A stretch of DNA of 64,000 nucleotides from assembly GCF_030681155.1 (NCBI RefSeq), contig NZ_JAUXXE010000030.1:124001-188000 (forward strand), written 5' to 3'. A model generated the notes under the pieces. That model did not search any database, was not told where the DNA came from, and worked only from the letters and a program-made list of their open reading frames with translations. Within the stretch, counting starts at the first letter, position 1, and every line of letters starts with the position of its first letter. The position numbers and the translations under genes are program-made. Below, piece after piece: positions 50,681-58,527 of the stretch. This DNA is from Phenylobacterium sp. (GTDB lineage Bacteria > Pseudomonadota > Alphaproteobacteria > Caulobacterales > Caulobacteraceae).

Positions 50681-51730
50681 GTGACTGCGCGTGAGAGGGT
50701 TGCGAAGGAGGGGCCGTCGGGCCGCCCGACGATCAATGACATCGCGCGCCTGGCGGGCGTCTCCAAGAAGACGGTTTCGCGGGTCATCAACGAGAGCCAG
50801 TTCGTCAAGGAAGACACCCGCAGGGCGGTCCAGGCGATCATCCAGGAAACCGGCTACGTGCCCGATCCGCAGGCGCGGGGGCTGGCGTTCCGCCGCTCGT
50901 TCCTGGTTGGGCTGATCTACGACAACCCAAACGCCCAACACACCATCGACCATCAGCAGGGGTTGCTGGAAGCCATGGCCGGGACGGGTTTCGAGCTGGT
51001 CGTGCGCCGGGTCGACCGGACCAGCCCGACGCTGCTGGAAGATATGCGCGCCTTCATCGAGCGCCAGAAGCTGTTCGGGGTGGTGCTGCCCTCGCCGGTG
51101 TCGGAGGAGGAGCGCCTGGTCAGTCTGCTGAAGGCGCTGGACCGTCGCTATGTGCGAATATCCTCCACCCCTCTCGACCAGCCTGACCGCATGGTGGTCA
51201 GTCACGACGGCAAGGGCGCGGCCCAGGCGGCTCACCATCTGGCGGGCCTTGGGCACAGCCGTATCGCCCTGATCTCTGGCCAGGAGGGGCGGCGTTCATC
51301 CAGCGTGCGGATGAGGGGGTTCGAGGAAGGCCTGGCTGAACATGGCCTAGCCCTCGATCCGAACCTCGTGCGGCGCGGCGCATATGCCTACGAGTCCGGG
51401 GTCGCAGCGGCGCGCGAGCTCTTGGCGCTTGAGCCTCGCCCAACCGCGATCTTCTGCCTGAACGACGAGATGGCGGCCGGCGCGTATCTGGCGGCGCGGG
51501 AGCTTGGTCTCGTGGTGGGCGCTGACATATCCATCGTCGGTTTCGACGACGCACCGATAGCCTCGCGGCTCTGGCCGACCATGACGTCGGTCCGGCTGCC
51601 GCTTCGTCAGATGGGACGTATCGCCGGCGAGTTGCTGACGTCCGACGGGCTGCACGACAGGCCGCCGACGCCGCGGGAGATCGTGCCCGAACTGATCGTT
51701 CGCAACTCGACCGTGGCGCTTCGCCCCTAG
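50681..51730 (+). CDS. LacI-family transcriptional regulator
   Basis: 349 aa from a GTG. The HTH is RPTINDIARLAGVSKKTVSRVI with the hinge YVPDPQARGLAFRRS. The periplasmic-binding-protein-like core starts VGLIYDNPNAQHTIDHQ, contains GHSRIALISGQEGRRSSSVR, and ends near FDDAPIASRLWPTMTSVRLP. The ligand is probably a sugar or related compound. No sugar-utilisation gene is adjacent; targets may be elsewhere, or the following M13 peptidase. Confidence 0.92.
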   Translation: MTARERVAKEGPSGRPTINDIARLAGVSKKTVSRVINESQFVKEDTRRAVQAIIQETGYVPDPQARGLAFRRSFLVGLIYDNPNAQHTIDHQQGLLEAMAGTGFELVVRRVDRTSPTLLEDMRAFIERQKLFGVVLPSPVSEEERLVSLLKALDRRYVRISSTPLDQPDRMVVSHDGKGAAQAAHHLAGLGHSRIALISGQEGRRSSSVRMRGFEEGLAEHGLALDPNLVRRGAYAYESGVAAARELLALEPRPTAIFCLNDEMAAGAYLAARELGLVVGADISIVGFDDAPIASRLWPTMTSVRLPLRQMGRIAGELLTSDGLHDRPPTPREIVPELIVRNSTVALRP

Positions 51731-51858
51731 CGGGCTGAGCTTTCGCCGACGACCATGACGGAAGTTTAATGCGCCGCAGCGCGCGGGTGCGCGTCGGCGG
51801 TGTAAGAAAGTCTCCAAACGCAGACGGCGCGCGCGTCGCGCCGCGCATGGAGCCATTG

Positions 51859-53967
51859 ATGACGACCTGGAAGTCCCTGCTGCTGGGCGCGTGCGCGCCC
51901 GTTCTCCTGTCGGCCCCCGCCACGGCCGCGACACCGCCCAAGGCGCAAGCCGCCGCCGTGGCCGATGCGGCCAAACCGAAGCCGAAGTACGGAACCTTTG
52001 GCTTCGATACCGCAGGCATGGACCGCGCCATCGCCCCTGGCGACGACTTCTACGGCTACGCGAATGACGGCTGGATGAAGACGACGGAAATCCCGGCCGA
52101 CCGAGGCAGCTACGCGACCTTCGGCGTGCTCGCCGACGTGGCCGCCGAACGTACTCGGGCCATCATCGAGGACTCGGCCAAGGCCGGAGCGCCCGCTGGC
52201 TCCGACGCCCGCAAGATCGGGGACTACTATGCGAGCTTCATGGACGAGGCGGCGATCGAGGCCGCCGGCCTGAAGCCGTTGCAGCCTGAACTTGATCGCA
52301 TCAAGGCGATCAATTCCCGCGCCGACCTTTCGCGCGAGCTCGGCGCAAGCCTGAGGGCCGACGTCGACGCCCTGAACGCCACCGACTACACGACCGATCG
52401 TCTCCTTGGCCTGTGGGTGGCCGAGGACATGAACGACACCAGCAAGTACCGGCCCTATCTGATGCAGGGCGGACTGGGCATGCCGGACCGCGAATACTAC
52501 CTGGACGCCAGCCCCCGGTTCCAAGAGTTGCGCGAGAAGTACCAGGCGCACATCGCCAAGATGCTGACCCTGGCCGGCTATGATGACGTCCAAGCGCGCG
52601 CCGCCCGCGTTCTGGCGCTGGAAACCGCCATCGCCCGCGCTCACTGGACGGTGGGCGCCACCGGAGACATGGCCAAGGCCAATACGGTCTGGACCCGGGG
52701 CGACCTCGCCAAGAAGGCGCCGGGCATCGATTGGACCGCGTTCCTGCAGGCCGCTGGCATGGCGCAGCAGCCTAGCTTCGGCCCGTGGCAGCCGTCGGCC
52801 ATCAGCGACATCGCCGGGCTGGTCGGATCCCAGCCGATCGCAACCTGGAAAGACTACCTGGCCTTCCACGCCATCGAGCGCGGCGCGCCCTACCTCTCGA
52901 AAGCGCTGGTCGACGAGCATTTCGCCTTCAACAGCACGGCCCTGGCCGGAACGCCGCAGCAGCGCGACCGCTGGAAACGCGGTGTCGACAACACCAGCGA
53001 GGCCCTCGGCGAGGCGGTCGGCAAACTCTATGTCGAGCGCCACTTCACGCCGGAAGCCAAGGCGCAGATGCAGGAGATGGTGAAGAACATACTAGTCGCT
53101 TTCGACGCGCGTATTGACCGCCTGGACTGGATGAGCCCCGAGACCAAAGCCAAGGCCAAGGAGAAGCTCGCCAACTTCCGCGTCGGCGTCGGCTACCCTG
53201 ACAAGTGGCGGGATTATTCGGGCCTGGAGATCGTCCGCGGCGACGCCTATGGAAACTGGGAGCGGGGCGAGGCCTTTGAGTACCGCCGCAACGTGGCCAA
53301 GCTGGCTGGCCCTGTGGACCGTGACGAATGGTGGATGACGCCGCAGACGGTCAACGCCCTGAACCTGCCGATGCAGAACATGATCGTGTTCCCGGCGGCG
53401 ATCCTGGAACCGACCTTCTTTGATCCGAACGCCGACGCCGCGGTGAACTATGGCGCCATTGGCGGAGTCATCGGCCACGAAGTCGTCCACGGCTTTGACG
53501 ACACCGGCGCGTTGTTCGACGCCAAGGGCAACCTCAAGAACTGGTGGACGCCTGCGGACATGGCCCAGTTCAAGGCACGCAGCCAGGCGCTCGCGGCTCA
53601 GTATAGCGCCTATGAACCGCTGCCCGGCCTGCATCTCAACGGCAACCAGGTTCTGGGCGAGAACATCGCCGACCTGGCGGGTCTGGCCAGCGCCTACGAC
53701 GCCTATCACCTGTCGTTGAAGGGGCAGGCCGCCCCGGTGATCGACGGTTTCACCGCCGACCAGCGGTTCTATCTGGGCTGGGCGCAGAACTATCGGTCCA
53801 AGTTCCGTGAAGCCTCCCTGCGCCGCAATGTGCTGTCGGGCGTCCATTCTCCGGGCGAGTATCGCGCCCAGACCGTCCGCAACCAGGATCCTTGGTATCC
53901 AGCGTTCGATGTGAAAGCGGGACAGGGCCTCTATCTGGCTCCCGACCAGCGGGTGAAGATCTGGTAG
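51859..53967 (+). CDS. secreted M13-family metallopeptidase (neprilysin-like)
   Basis: 702 aa from MTTWKSLLLGACAPV, chosen because GGAG lies 6 nt before. The signal peptide is cut near ATAAT. The zinc site is HEVVH at about 540-544 (IGGVIGHEVVHGFDDTG), the third ligand Glu at about 601 in GENIADLAGLASAYDAY, and the family C-terminus ends VKIW. M13 peptidases cleave short peptides; bacterial members act in the periplasm or at the surface. The full family length is present. The stop lies within the open frame of the next gene. Confidence 0.95.
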   Translation: MTTWKSLLLGACAPVLLSAPATAATPPKAQAAAVADAAKPKPKYGTFGFDTAGMDRAIAPGDDFYGYANDGWMKTTEIPADRGSYATFGVLADVAAERTRAIIEDSAKAGAPAGSDARKIGDYYASFMDEAAIEAAGLKPLQPELDRIKAINSRADLSRELGASLRADVDALNATDYTTDRLLGLWVAEDMNDTSKYRPYLMQGGLGMPDREYYLDASPRFQELREKYQAHIAKMLTLAGYDDVQARAARVLALETAIARAHWTVGATGDMAKANTVWTRGDLAKKAPGIDWTAFLQAAGMAQQPSFGPWQPSAISDIAGLVGSQPIATWKDYLAFHAIERGAPYLSKALVDEHFAFNSTALAGTPQQRDRWKRGVDNTSEALGEAVGKLYVERHFTPEAKAQMQEMVKNILVAFDARIDRLDWMSPETKAKAKEKLANFRVGVGYPDKWRDYSGLEIVRGDAYGNWERGEAFEYRRNVAKLAGPVDRDEWWMTPQTVNALNLPMQNMIVFPAAILEPTFFDPNADAAVNYGAIGGVIGHEVVHGFDDTGALFDAKGNLKNWWTPADMAQFKARSQALAAQYSAYEPLPGLHLNGNQVLGENIADLAGLASAYDAYHLSLKGQAAPVIDGFTADQRFYLGWAQNYRSKFREASLRRNVLSGVHSPGEYRAQTVRNQDPWYPAFDVKAGQGLYLAPDQRVKIW

Positions 53968-54773
53968 TCGTTCGGATAGACGATCCCGCCGACCCGCGCA
54001 TCGCGCCCTATCGCGATGTGCGGGAGCGCGATTTGGTGGGGCGACAGGGGCTGTTCATCGCTGAGGGCGAGGTGGTCCTGCGGGTGTTGGCGCGCTCGCG
54101 CCTGCACAAGCCTGTGTCGTTGCTGCTCGCCGAGAAGCGGATCGCAGGGCTGTCCGAAATCCTTGAGACCCTGCCAGACGACGTGCCGGTCTATGCGGCG
54201 GGGCAGGATGTGATGGATGCCGTGGTCGGATTTCCAATTCATCGCGGGATCCTCGCGGTCGGGCGCCGGGTCGCTGAGCCGGAGCCGGCGGAACTGCTGG
54301 CGAGTCTGCCTGAAGATGCGCTGGTTCTGGTGCTCTCAGGCATCGCCAACCACGACAACATGGGCGGGCTGTTTCGCAACGCCGCGGCGTTCGGCGCCGA
54401 CGCCGTGATTCTAGATTCCGACTGTTGCGACCCGCTCTATCGCAAGTCGATCCGGGTCTCGGTCGGGGCGGCCCTGATCACACCGTTCGCGCGGATGGCG
54501 CCCAGGACTGATCTGCTGGAGTTGTTGGAAGGTCATGGCTTCGAGGCCGTCGCGCTCAGCCCTAGAGGGCAGGAGACTCTGGCAGAGGCGACCCGAGCGC
54601 CGCGCGCTGCGGTGGTGCTGGGAGCCGAAGGGCCTGGCCTGGCTGCAGATCTATTGGCCAGGGCGAAGACCGTCCGCATTCCGATGGCGGACGGCTTCGA
54701 CTCACTGAACGTGGCGGTGACCGCCGGGATCGTTCTGCATCACCTCGCCTTTGCGGCGAGGCGCAACAGTTAG
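53892..54773 (+). CDS. TrmH/SpoU-family RNA 2'-O-methyltransferase
   Basis: The given start is a TTG in the open frame (293 aa). The true start is likely nearer VVVRIDDPADPRIAPYRD at about 53958-53967, where only CTG or GTT-type codons are available, so the start is unresolved. The N-terminal substrate domain has GLFIAEGEVVLRVLARS. The SPOUT knot has LVLVLSGIANHDNMGGLFRNA (motif 1), AAVVLGAEGPGLAADLL (motif 2) and RIPMADGFDSLNVAVTAGIV (motif 3). SAM-dependent methylation of a ribose in rRNA or tRNA is expected. It overlaps the M13 gene and is convergent with the XRE gene. Confidence 0.88.
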   Translation: MVSSVRCESGTGPLSGSRPAGEDLVVVRIDDPADPRIAPYRDVRERDLVGRQGLFIAEGEVVLRVLARSRLHKPVSLLLAEKRIAGLSEILETLPDDVPVYAAGQDVMDAVVGFPIHRGILAVGRRVAEPEPAELLASLPEDALVLVLSGIANHDNMGGLFRNAAAFGADAVILDSDCCDPLYRKSIRVSVGAALITPFARMAPRTDLLELLEGHGFEAVALSPRGQETLAEATRAPRAAVVLGAEGPGLAADLLARAKTVRIPMADGFDSLNVAVTAGIVLHHLAFAARRNS

Positions 54774-55189
54774 CGCGCGCGGCGAATGCCGAGCGTGCGC
54801 TCGTCGGAGGATTCTTCGATGAGTGAACGGGTCAGGTTCAGGATAGCGGTGCGCATCGCCGGTTGCTGAACGCTGGCGAAAGCCTCCAGCAGTTGAACGG
54901 CGCCCGGTACGGCCAGTTTCTCGAACAGGCTCTCATCGCCGAGCGGTGCGGCGGTTTCACCAACCAGCTCGCCGACAGAGGTGTCGAGCTTCTGGGCGAT
55001 CTTCACCAGCATGGAGGCGGAGACGCGGTTAGCGCCGCGCTCGTATTTCTGGACCTGCTGGAAGCTCACTCCCAGGTGGTCGGCCAGGGTCGATTGGGAA
55101 ATGCCGAGCCACTTGCGACGAACGCGGATGCGATGGCCGACGGCCACGTCGATGGGGTCGGGTCCTTGATCTTCGGAGTTCTCGTTCAC
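54770..55189 (-). CDS. XRE-family HTH regulator
   Basis: 139 aa from a GTG (VNENSEDQGPDPIDVAV); a start 17 codons upstream is possible. The Cro/CI-type HTH spans about 15-70: VGHRIRVRRKWLGISQSTLA followed by HLGVSFQQVQKYERGANRVS. The C-terminal part (VQLLEAFASVQQPAMRTAIL) is typical of alphaproteobacterial XRE proteins of this size. It has no toxin partner next to it. It is downstream of the four-gene operon on the same strand but separated by 168 nt. Confidence 0.88.
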   Translation of the reverse strand: MNENSEDQGPDPIDVAVGHRIRVRRKWLGISQSTLADHLGVSFQQVQKYERGANRVSASMLVKIAQKLDTSVGELVGETAAPLGDESLFEKLAVPGAVQLLEAFASVQQPAMRTAILNLTRSLIEESSDERTLGIRRAR

Positions 55190-55357
55190 TGAAAAATCCT
55201 TGCTGACGATGCGGCAACTTAATTTTTCGCTATCTCGCATAGGCGTAAGGCCTGCCGCTACACCTTTATGGTGAAACGGACGTTGCGTCGCAGCGGAGCG
55301 TTAATAATTCCCGTCCGGCGCGAGCTCTACAAGTAAACAATGTTCTCGCGAGGGCCT

Positions 55358-55621
55358 CTAAGCGTCGGGCGCCCGGTTCTCGAGAATCGCTCCGATCTGG
55401 TCGAGCACGGCGAGGGCGGTCTCCTCTCCGTCGCTTTCGCATATCTCGTTCGCGCGGCGGATGATCTGTGAGAGCGCGGCGAGATCGCGCGGGCCGAGCA
55501 GGCTGGCCATGCGCAGGAGTTCGGCGGCATCCGGATCGTCGAGCCGCCCCAGGTCGTCGACTTCGCGACTGAAGCTGCGGAAACCCACGAGGAACGGGTC
55601 GCTGGGCTTGGATTGAGTCAT
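55358..55621 (-). CDS. unrecognised 87-aa protein, last gene of the coupled operon
   Basis: The protein begins MTQSKPSDPFLVGFRSFSRE and is rich in charged residues and Leu, with predicted helices DDPDAAELLRMASLLGPRDL and LAALSQIIRRANEICESDG. No signal or membrane segment. I do not recognise the family. Its ATG overlaps the stop of the isochorismatase-like gene as ATGA, showing translational coupling and supporting that it is a real gene. It may act as a small partner of the upstream enzyme. Confidence 0.7.
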   Translation of the reverse strand: MTQSKPSDPFLVGFRSFSREVDDLGRLDDPDAAELLRMASLLGPRDLAALSQIIRRANEICESDGEETALAVLDQIGAILENRAPDA

Positions 55622-56160
55622 GGTGCGTTCGCCGCGGCCAAGGCCGAGACGCCCTCCTGAAATAGCTCTTCTGACGCGATCATTCGGCACAGTGGCGACA
55701 GCGACATGATGGGGCCGCTCATGGCCATCCGCTGGAGGCGCTCGTCCTTGGCGTTGATCGCCACGGCGTCCTGCAGGATTTCAACGGCAACCTTGCGGTC
55801 GGCCGCGGCGAAAGCGGTGGCCAGCACGCTGTCGCAGAGCGAAAAGCCGATCAAAGCCAGTGGCCCGCCAAGCGCCAGGGCGGCTTGGGAGAAGGTCGGG
55901 TGCGAGAAGGCCGAGGGCCCGGATCTCACGTAGATCGGTTCGCTCGGGAGCGGTTCCAGCCCGGCGATGGGCCGTGCTCCATCGGGGTCGCCCTCGCGGC
56001 GGTGGACATGGAGTATTGGCCAGCGCTCCCGCCGCGCGCGCAGGAGCACCTGGCGGCAAGCCTCAGTGGTGCGCGCGACGCTCGTCGGCGAGATCGCATG
56101 GGCGAGGCGGGCGCGCTGGAGATCAAGACAGACGAGGGCGACTGGCGGGGCAGGGCTCAT
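55618..56160 (-). CDS. isochorismatase-like cysteine hydrolase family protein
   Basis: 180 aa. The family triad is Asp-Lys-Cys. Asp13 is in VALVCLDLQRARL and Cys109 in LIGFSLCDSVLATAFAAAD. At the Lys position the sequence is YVRSGPSAFSHP, so Arg79 seems to replace it. The cis-peptide region upstream of Cys is also altered (ALIGFSLCDS). Relatives hydrolyse nicotinamide, isochorismate or carbamoyl compounds; with Arg79 the activity may differ or be lost. It overlaps both neighbours by ATGA, with the GNAT gene upstream and the 87-aa gene downstream. Confidence 0.8.
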   Translation of the reverse strand: MSPAPPVALVCLDLQRARLAHAISPTSVARTTEACRQVLLRARRERWPILHVHRREGDPDGARPIAGLEPLPSEPIYVRSGPSAFSHPTFSQAALALGGPLALIGFSLCDSVLATAFAAADRKVAVEILQDAVAINAKDERLQRMAMSGPIMSLSPLCRMIASEELFQEGVSALAAANAP

Positions 56161-56789
56161 CTCGACAAGCCGCCCAGGTTCGAGGCCGGGCGCGTGGCCG
56201 ACGTGTCGAGGACGCCAGCCTCGTCCCAGGCTCCTTCAGGCCGTAGCAGCACGAGCGGGTCGCTGTCCAAGGTGAGGGCGTCCGGCGGTGGAACGCCTTC
56301 CACGATCATCTCGACATAGTCATGGTCCGACACCACGAAGCCGTCGCGATTCTCGCGGATCTGGGCGTTGAAATATTGCTCCCAGAACGGGATCAGCCGG
56401 ACTTGGCCGTAGCCCAGGATTTTCCGGTAATTCTTCTTCTCCGCCAGTCGCTTGGCGGCAAGAATGAGCATGAGGGTGGCGCGGCCGCGGCGATACTCTC
56501 GACGTACGGCGACCCGCTCGACCTTGGCGAAGTCGGCGAACCACCGGATGCGCAGGGTTCCGATCGGCTCGCCGTCGCGGCGTAGAATCAGATGCGTGGC
56601 TCCGGCGAAGTCGTTGCCGTCATACTCTTCGTCATACGGGCAGGCCTGCTCGCCGACATAGACGAGGGTGCGAACCGCCATCGCCTGCATGATGTCGGGC
56701 AGGGTGCGGCAGACCATGATCTCCAATTGGCCCTCGTCCACCTCGGCGGCGGGGCGTGCGTCCAGAGGCATGCGGACATTGGCGTTCAT
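56157..56789 (-). CDS. GNAT-family acyltransferase
   Basis: 210 aa from MNANVRMPLDARPAAE. The N-terminus MVCRTLPDIMQAMAVRTLVY is followed by the GNAT core: GATHLILRRDGEPIGTLRIRWF, FAKVERVAVRREYRRGRATL (CoA-binding loop), and KNYRKILGYGQVRLIPFWEQYF. The pattern also recalls acyl-homoserine-lactone-synthase-like or PEP-CTERM-linked acyltransferases (VYxxEQxxPYDxEYDxxDxxxxH), but the marks are not decisive. It starts 1 nt after the stop of the upstream gene and overlaps the next by ATGA. Confidence 0.82.
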   Translation of the reverse strand: MNANVRMPLDARPAAEVDEGQLEIMVCRTLPDIMQAMAVRTLVYVGEQACPYDEEYDGNDFAGATHLILRRDGEPIGTLRIRWFADFAKVERVAVRREYRRGRATLMLILAAKRLAEKKNYRKILGYGQVRLIPFWEQYFNAQIRENRDGFVVSDHDYVEMIVEGVPPPDALTLDSDPLVLLRPEGAWDEAGVLDTSATRPASNLGGLSR

Positions 56790-56790
56790 G

Positions 56791-57351
56791 TCAGGCGGCC
56801 CGCCTTGCCGGTGTCCAAGGTTGGGCGACCACCAAGCCGCCCGGTCCCGGAACGGCCTGAGCGCCGATCCGCCGTAGCAGAGTGCGTTCTCCCCCTGGCG
56901 TCGCGGCGCGGCCATAGAGCGGCAGGGTGGGGAATATCTCGCGGTGCAGTTTGACCGCTCCGGCCATCACCGTGGCCCGTCCTCGCCATGTCGCCCCGGC
57001 CATGCCCCAGCCATAGATGGCGATCACGGGCTCTCCCGGCCGCGCCACCAACTCTTCCGGGGGGGTGATCCCGTCGAACATGCCGCCCGCGAGTTGTGAC
57101 CGCGCGGCCGCTCTCAGGGGGATGATCGCGATAACGCCAGCGATGGAGCCATCTGGTGTTCTTGACGTGAAGCAGGACGCCCCGGTCAGCTCCTGGACGC
57201 GGGAAAGCGTTTCCACGGTCGCGATGTCAGGGCTGACGGTTCGAGCGGCCAGGGCGCGGCCCTGCACGATCTCGTGCCTGCTGGCCGCGGTCATGCCAAG
57301 TTCGCCTAGGCCTTGTCGGCAGCGTTCGGCGAAGTCGCGAATGATTGTCAT
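56791..57351 (-). CDS. unrecognised 186-aa protein, possibly GNAT-like, first gene of the coupled operon
   Basis: The protein starts MTIIRDFAERCRQGLGELGM; an ATG further upstream (57417) would overlap the divergent promoter. The C-terminal half has IAIYGWGMAGATWRGRATVM, LHREIFPTLPLYGRAATPGG and RTLLRRIGAQAVPG, an order of elements like the CoA-binding loop, helix and last strand of GNAT folds. The N-terminal half matches nothing I know. No signal peptide. It heads a four-gene, tightly packed operon and is divergent from a LysR gene 102 nt away, which is probably its regulator. Confidence 0.7.
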   Translation of the reverse strand: MTIIRDFAERCRQGLGELGMTAASRHEIVQGRALAARTVSPDIATVETLSRVQELTGASCFTSRTPDGSIAGVIAIIPLRAAARSQLAGGMFDGITPPEELVARPGEPVIAIYGWGMAGATWRGRATVMAGAVKLHREIFPTLPLYGRAATPGGERTLLRRIGAQAVPGPGGLVVAQPWTPARRAA

Positions 57352-57453
57352 CTCACCGCTTTCTTGTGCGAAGATGAGATTTGGTAGAGCGTCGAGCCTC
57401 ACACGTGCAGCCACCAATTTCGTATGGGGGCGCCACGGTCTTCTGGGTGTCGC

Positions 57454-58431
57454 ATGGACAATCGGGACGGCGGCCTAGCCGATTGGGACGATCTGAAAAC
57501 CTTCGTAGCGGCGGCCCAGGCCGGTAGCTTCGGAGCTGCGGCACGGCGTCTGCGCACGACCCAACCCACGATCACGCGCCGAATTGACGACCTTGAAGCT
57601 CGATTGGGCGCTCGGCTCTTCGACCGGGGCTTGCGTGGGGTGACGCTGACGCGGGCCGGCGAGCTGGTTTACGATCGCGCCCTGACGATGCAGCGGGCCT
57701 CTGCGGACATCGAGCGCCTTGCTTTCGACAGCGCCGCCCCGGACACGGGCGATGTCACCATCGCCGTGCCGGAGGGAATCGGCGGATATCTGCTGGGCCT
57801 GGAGGTCGCCGATTTCCTGCGGGAAAACCCTGGGATTCGGTTGGGCCTGGATTGCGGCTTCTATCCCGAGAACCCGGTCGATCCGCATATCGACCTGTCG
57901 GTTCAGCTGAGCGACGCGGGCGGCGCGCCCGAATTGGCGGCCACACCCTTAGCGACGCTTCACTACGCGCTGTTCGCCTCCCGCGACTACCTTGACACGT
58001 ATGGCGCCCCCACGCGGATCGAGGAGGCGGTGGGGCACCGGTTCGTCCACCACTCGGCTCAGGTCAAGGATCGGGGCAACTGGGCCAAGAAGACCTCCGC
58101 CTTCCTGGAACTTTCAGCGCCCTCAATGGTGGTGAACTCTTCGACAGCCATGCTGCACGCGGTTGAGCGCGGCGCCGGCATCGGCGCCATTCCCACCGCG
58201 ATCGTCGCCTATGCGCCGCATCTGGTGATGCTGGATATTCCGCCGCTGGCGTCGGCGACGTTGTGGCTGTGTCACCATCGCGAGGCGGTGAAGTCGGCGC
58301 GTGTCGCCAGGGTCGTCGAATGGCTGACGGGGATTTTCGACGCCCGAGAACGGCCCTGGTTCCGGCCCGACTTCGTACATCCGCGCGAGTTCGCCGGATG
58401 GTCATGGCCTGTGGCGACCGCGCGCGGTTGA
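57454..58431 (+). CDS. LysR-family transcriptional regulator
   Basis: 325 aa from MDNRDGGLADWDDLKTF; an in-frame ATG 10 codons upstream is an alternative. The HTH is FVAAAQAGSFGAAARRLRTT then QPTITRRIDDLEARLGARLF. The substrate-binding domain follows (GDVTIAVPEGIGGYLLG, YALFASRDYLDTYG, NSSTAMLHAVERGAGIGAIP). It is divergent from the four-gene operon at 57351-55358. LysR regulators usually control the adjacent divergent unit in response to a pathway metabolite. Confidence 0.92.
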   Translation: MDNRDGGLADWDDLKTFVAAAQAGSFGAAARRLRTTQPTITRRIDDLEARLGARLFDRGLRGVTLTRAGELVYDRALTMQRASADIERLAFDSAAPDTGDVTIAVPEGIGGYLLGLEVADFLRENPGIRLGLDCGFYPENPVDPHIDLSVQLSDAGGAPELAATPLATLHYALFASRDYLDTYGAPTRIEEAVGHRFVHHSAQVKDRGNWAKKTSAFLELSAPSMVVNSSTAMLHAVERGAGIGAIPTAIVAYAPHLVMLDIPPLASATLWLCHHREAVKSARVARVVEWLTGIFDARERPWFRPDFVHPREFAGWSWPVATARG

Positions 58432-58527
58432 GTTTCGCAACACTTACAACCGTTTAAATCGGGCCTTAACCTTAGAGGCCGAACCTCTCCGGGCTGATAC
58501 CGATAAACATAACCAGGGGGGATCAGG

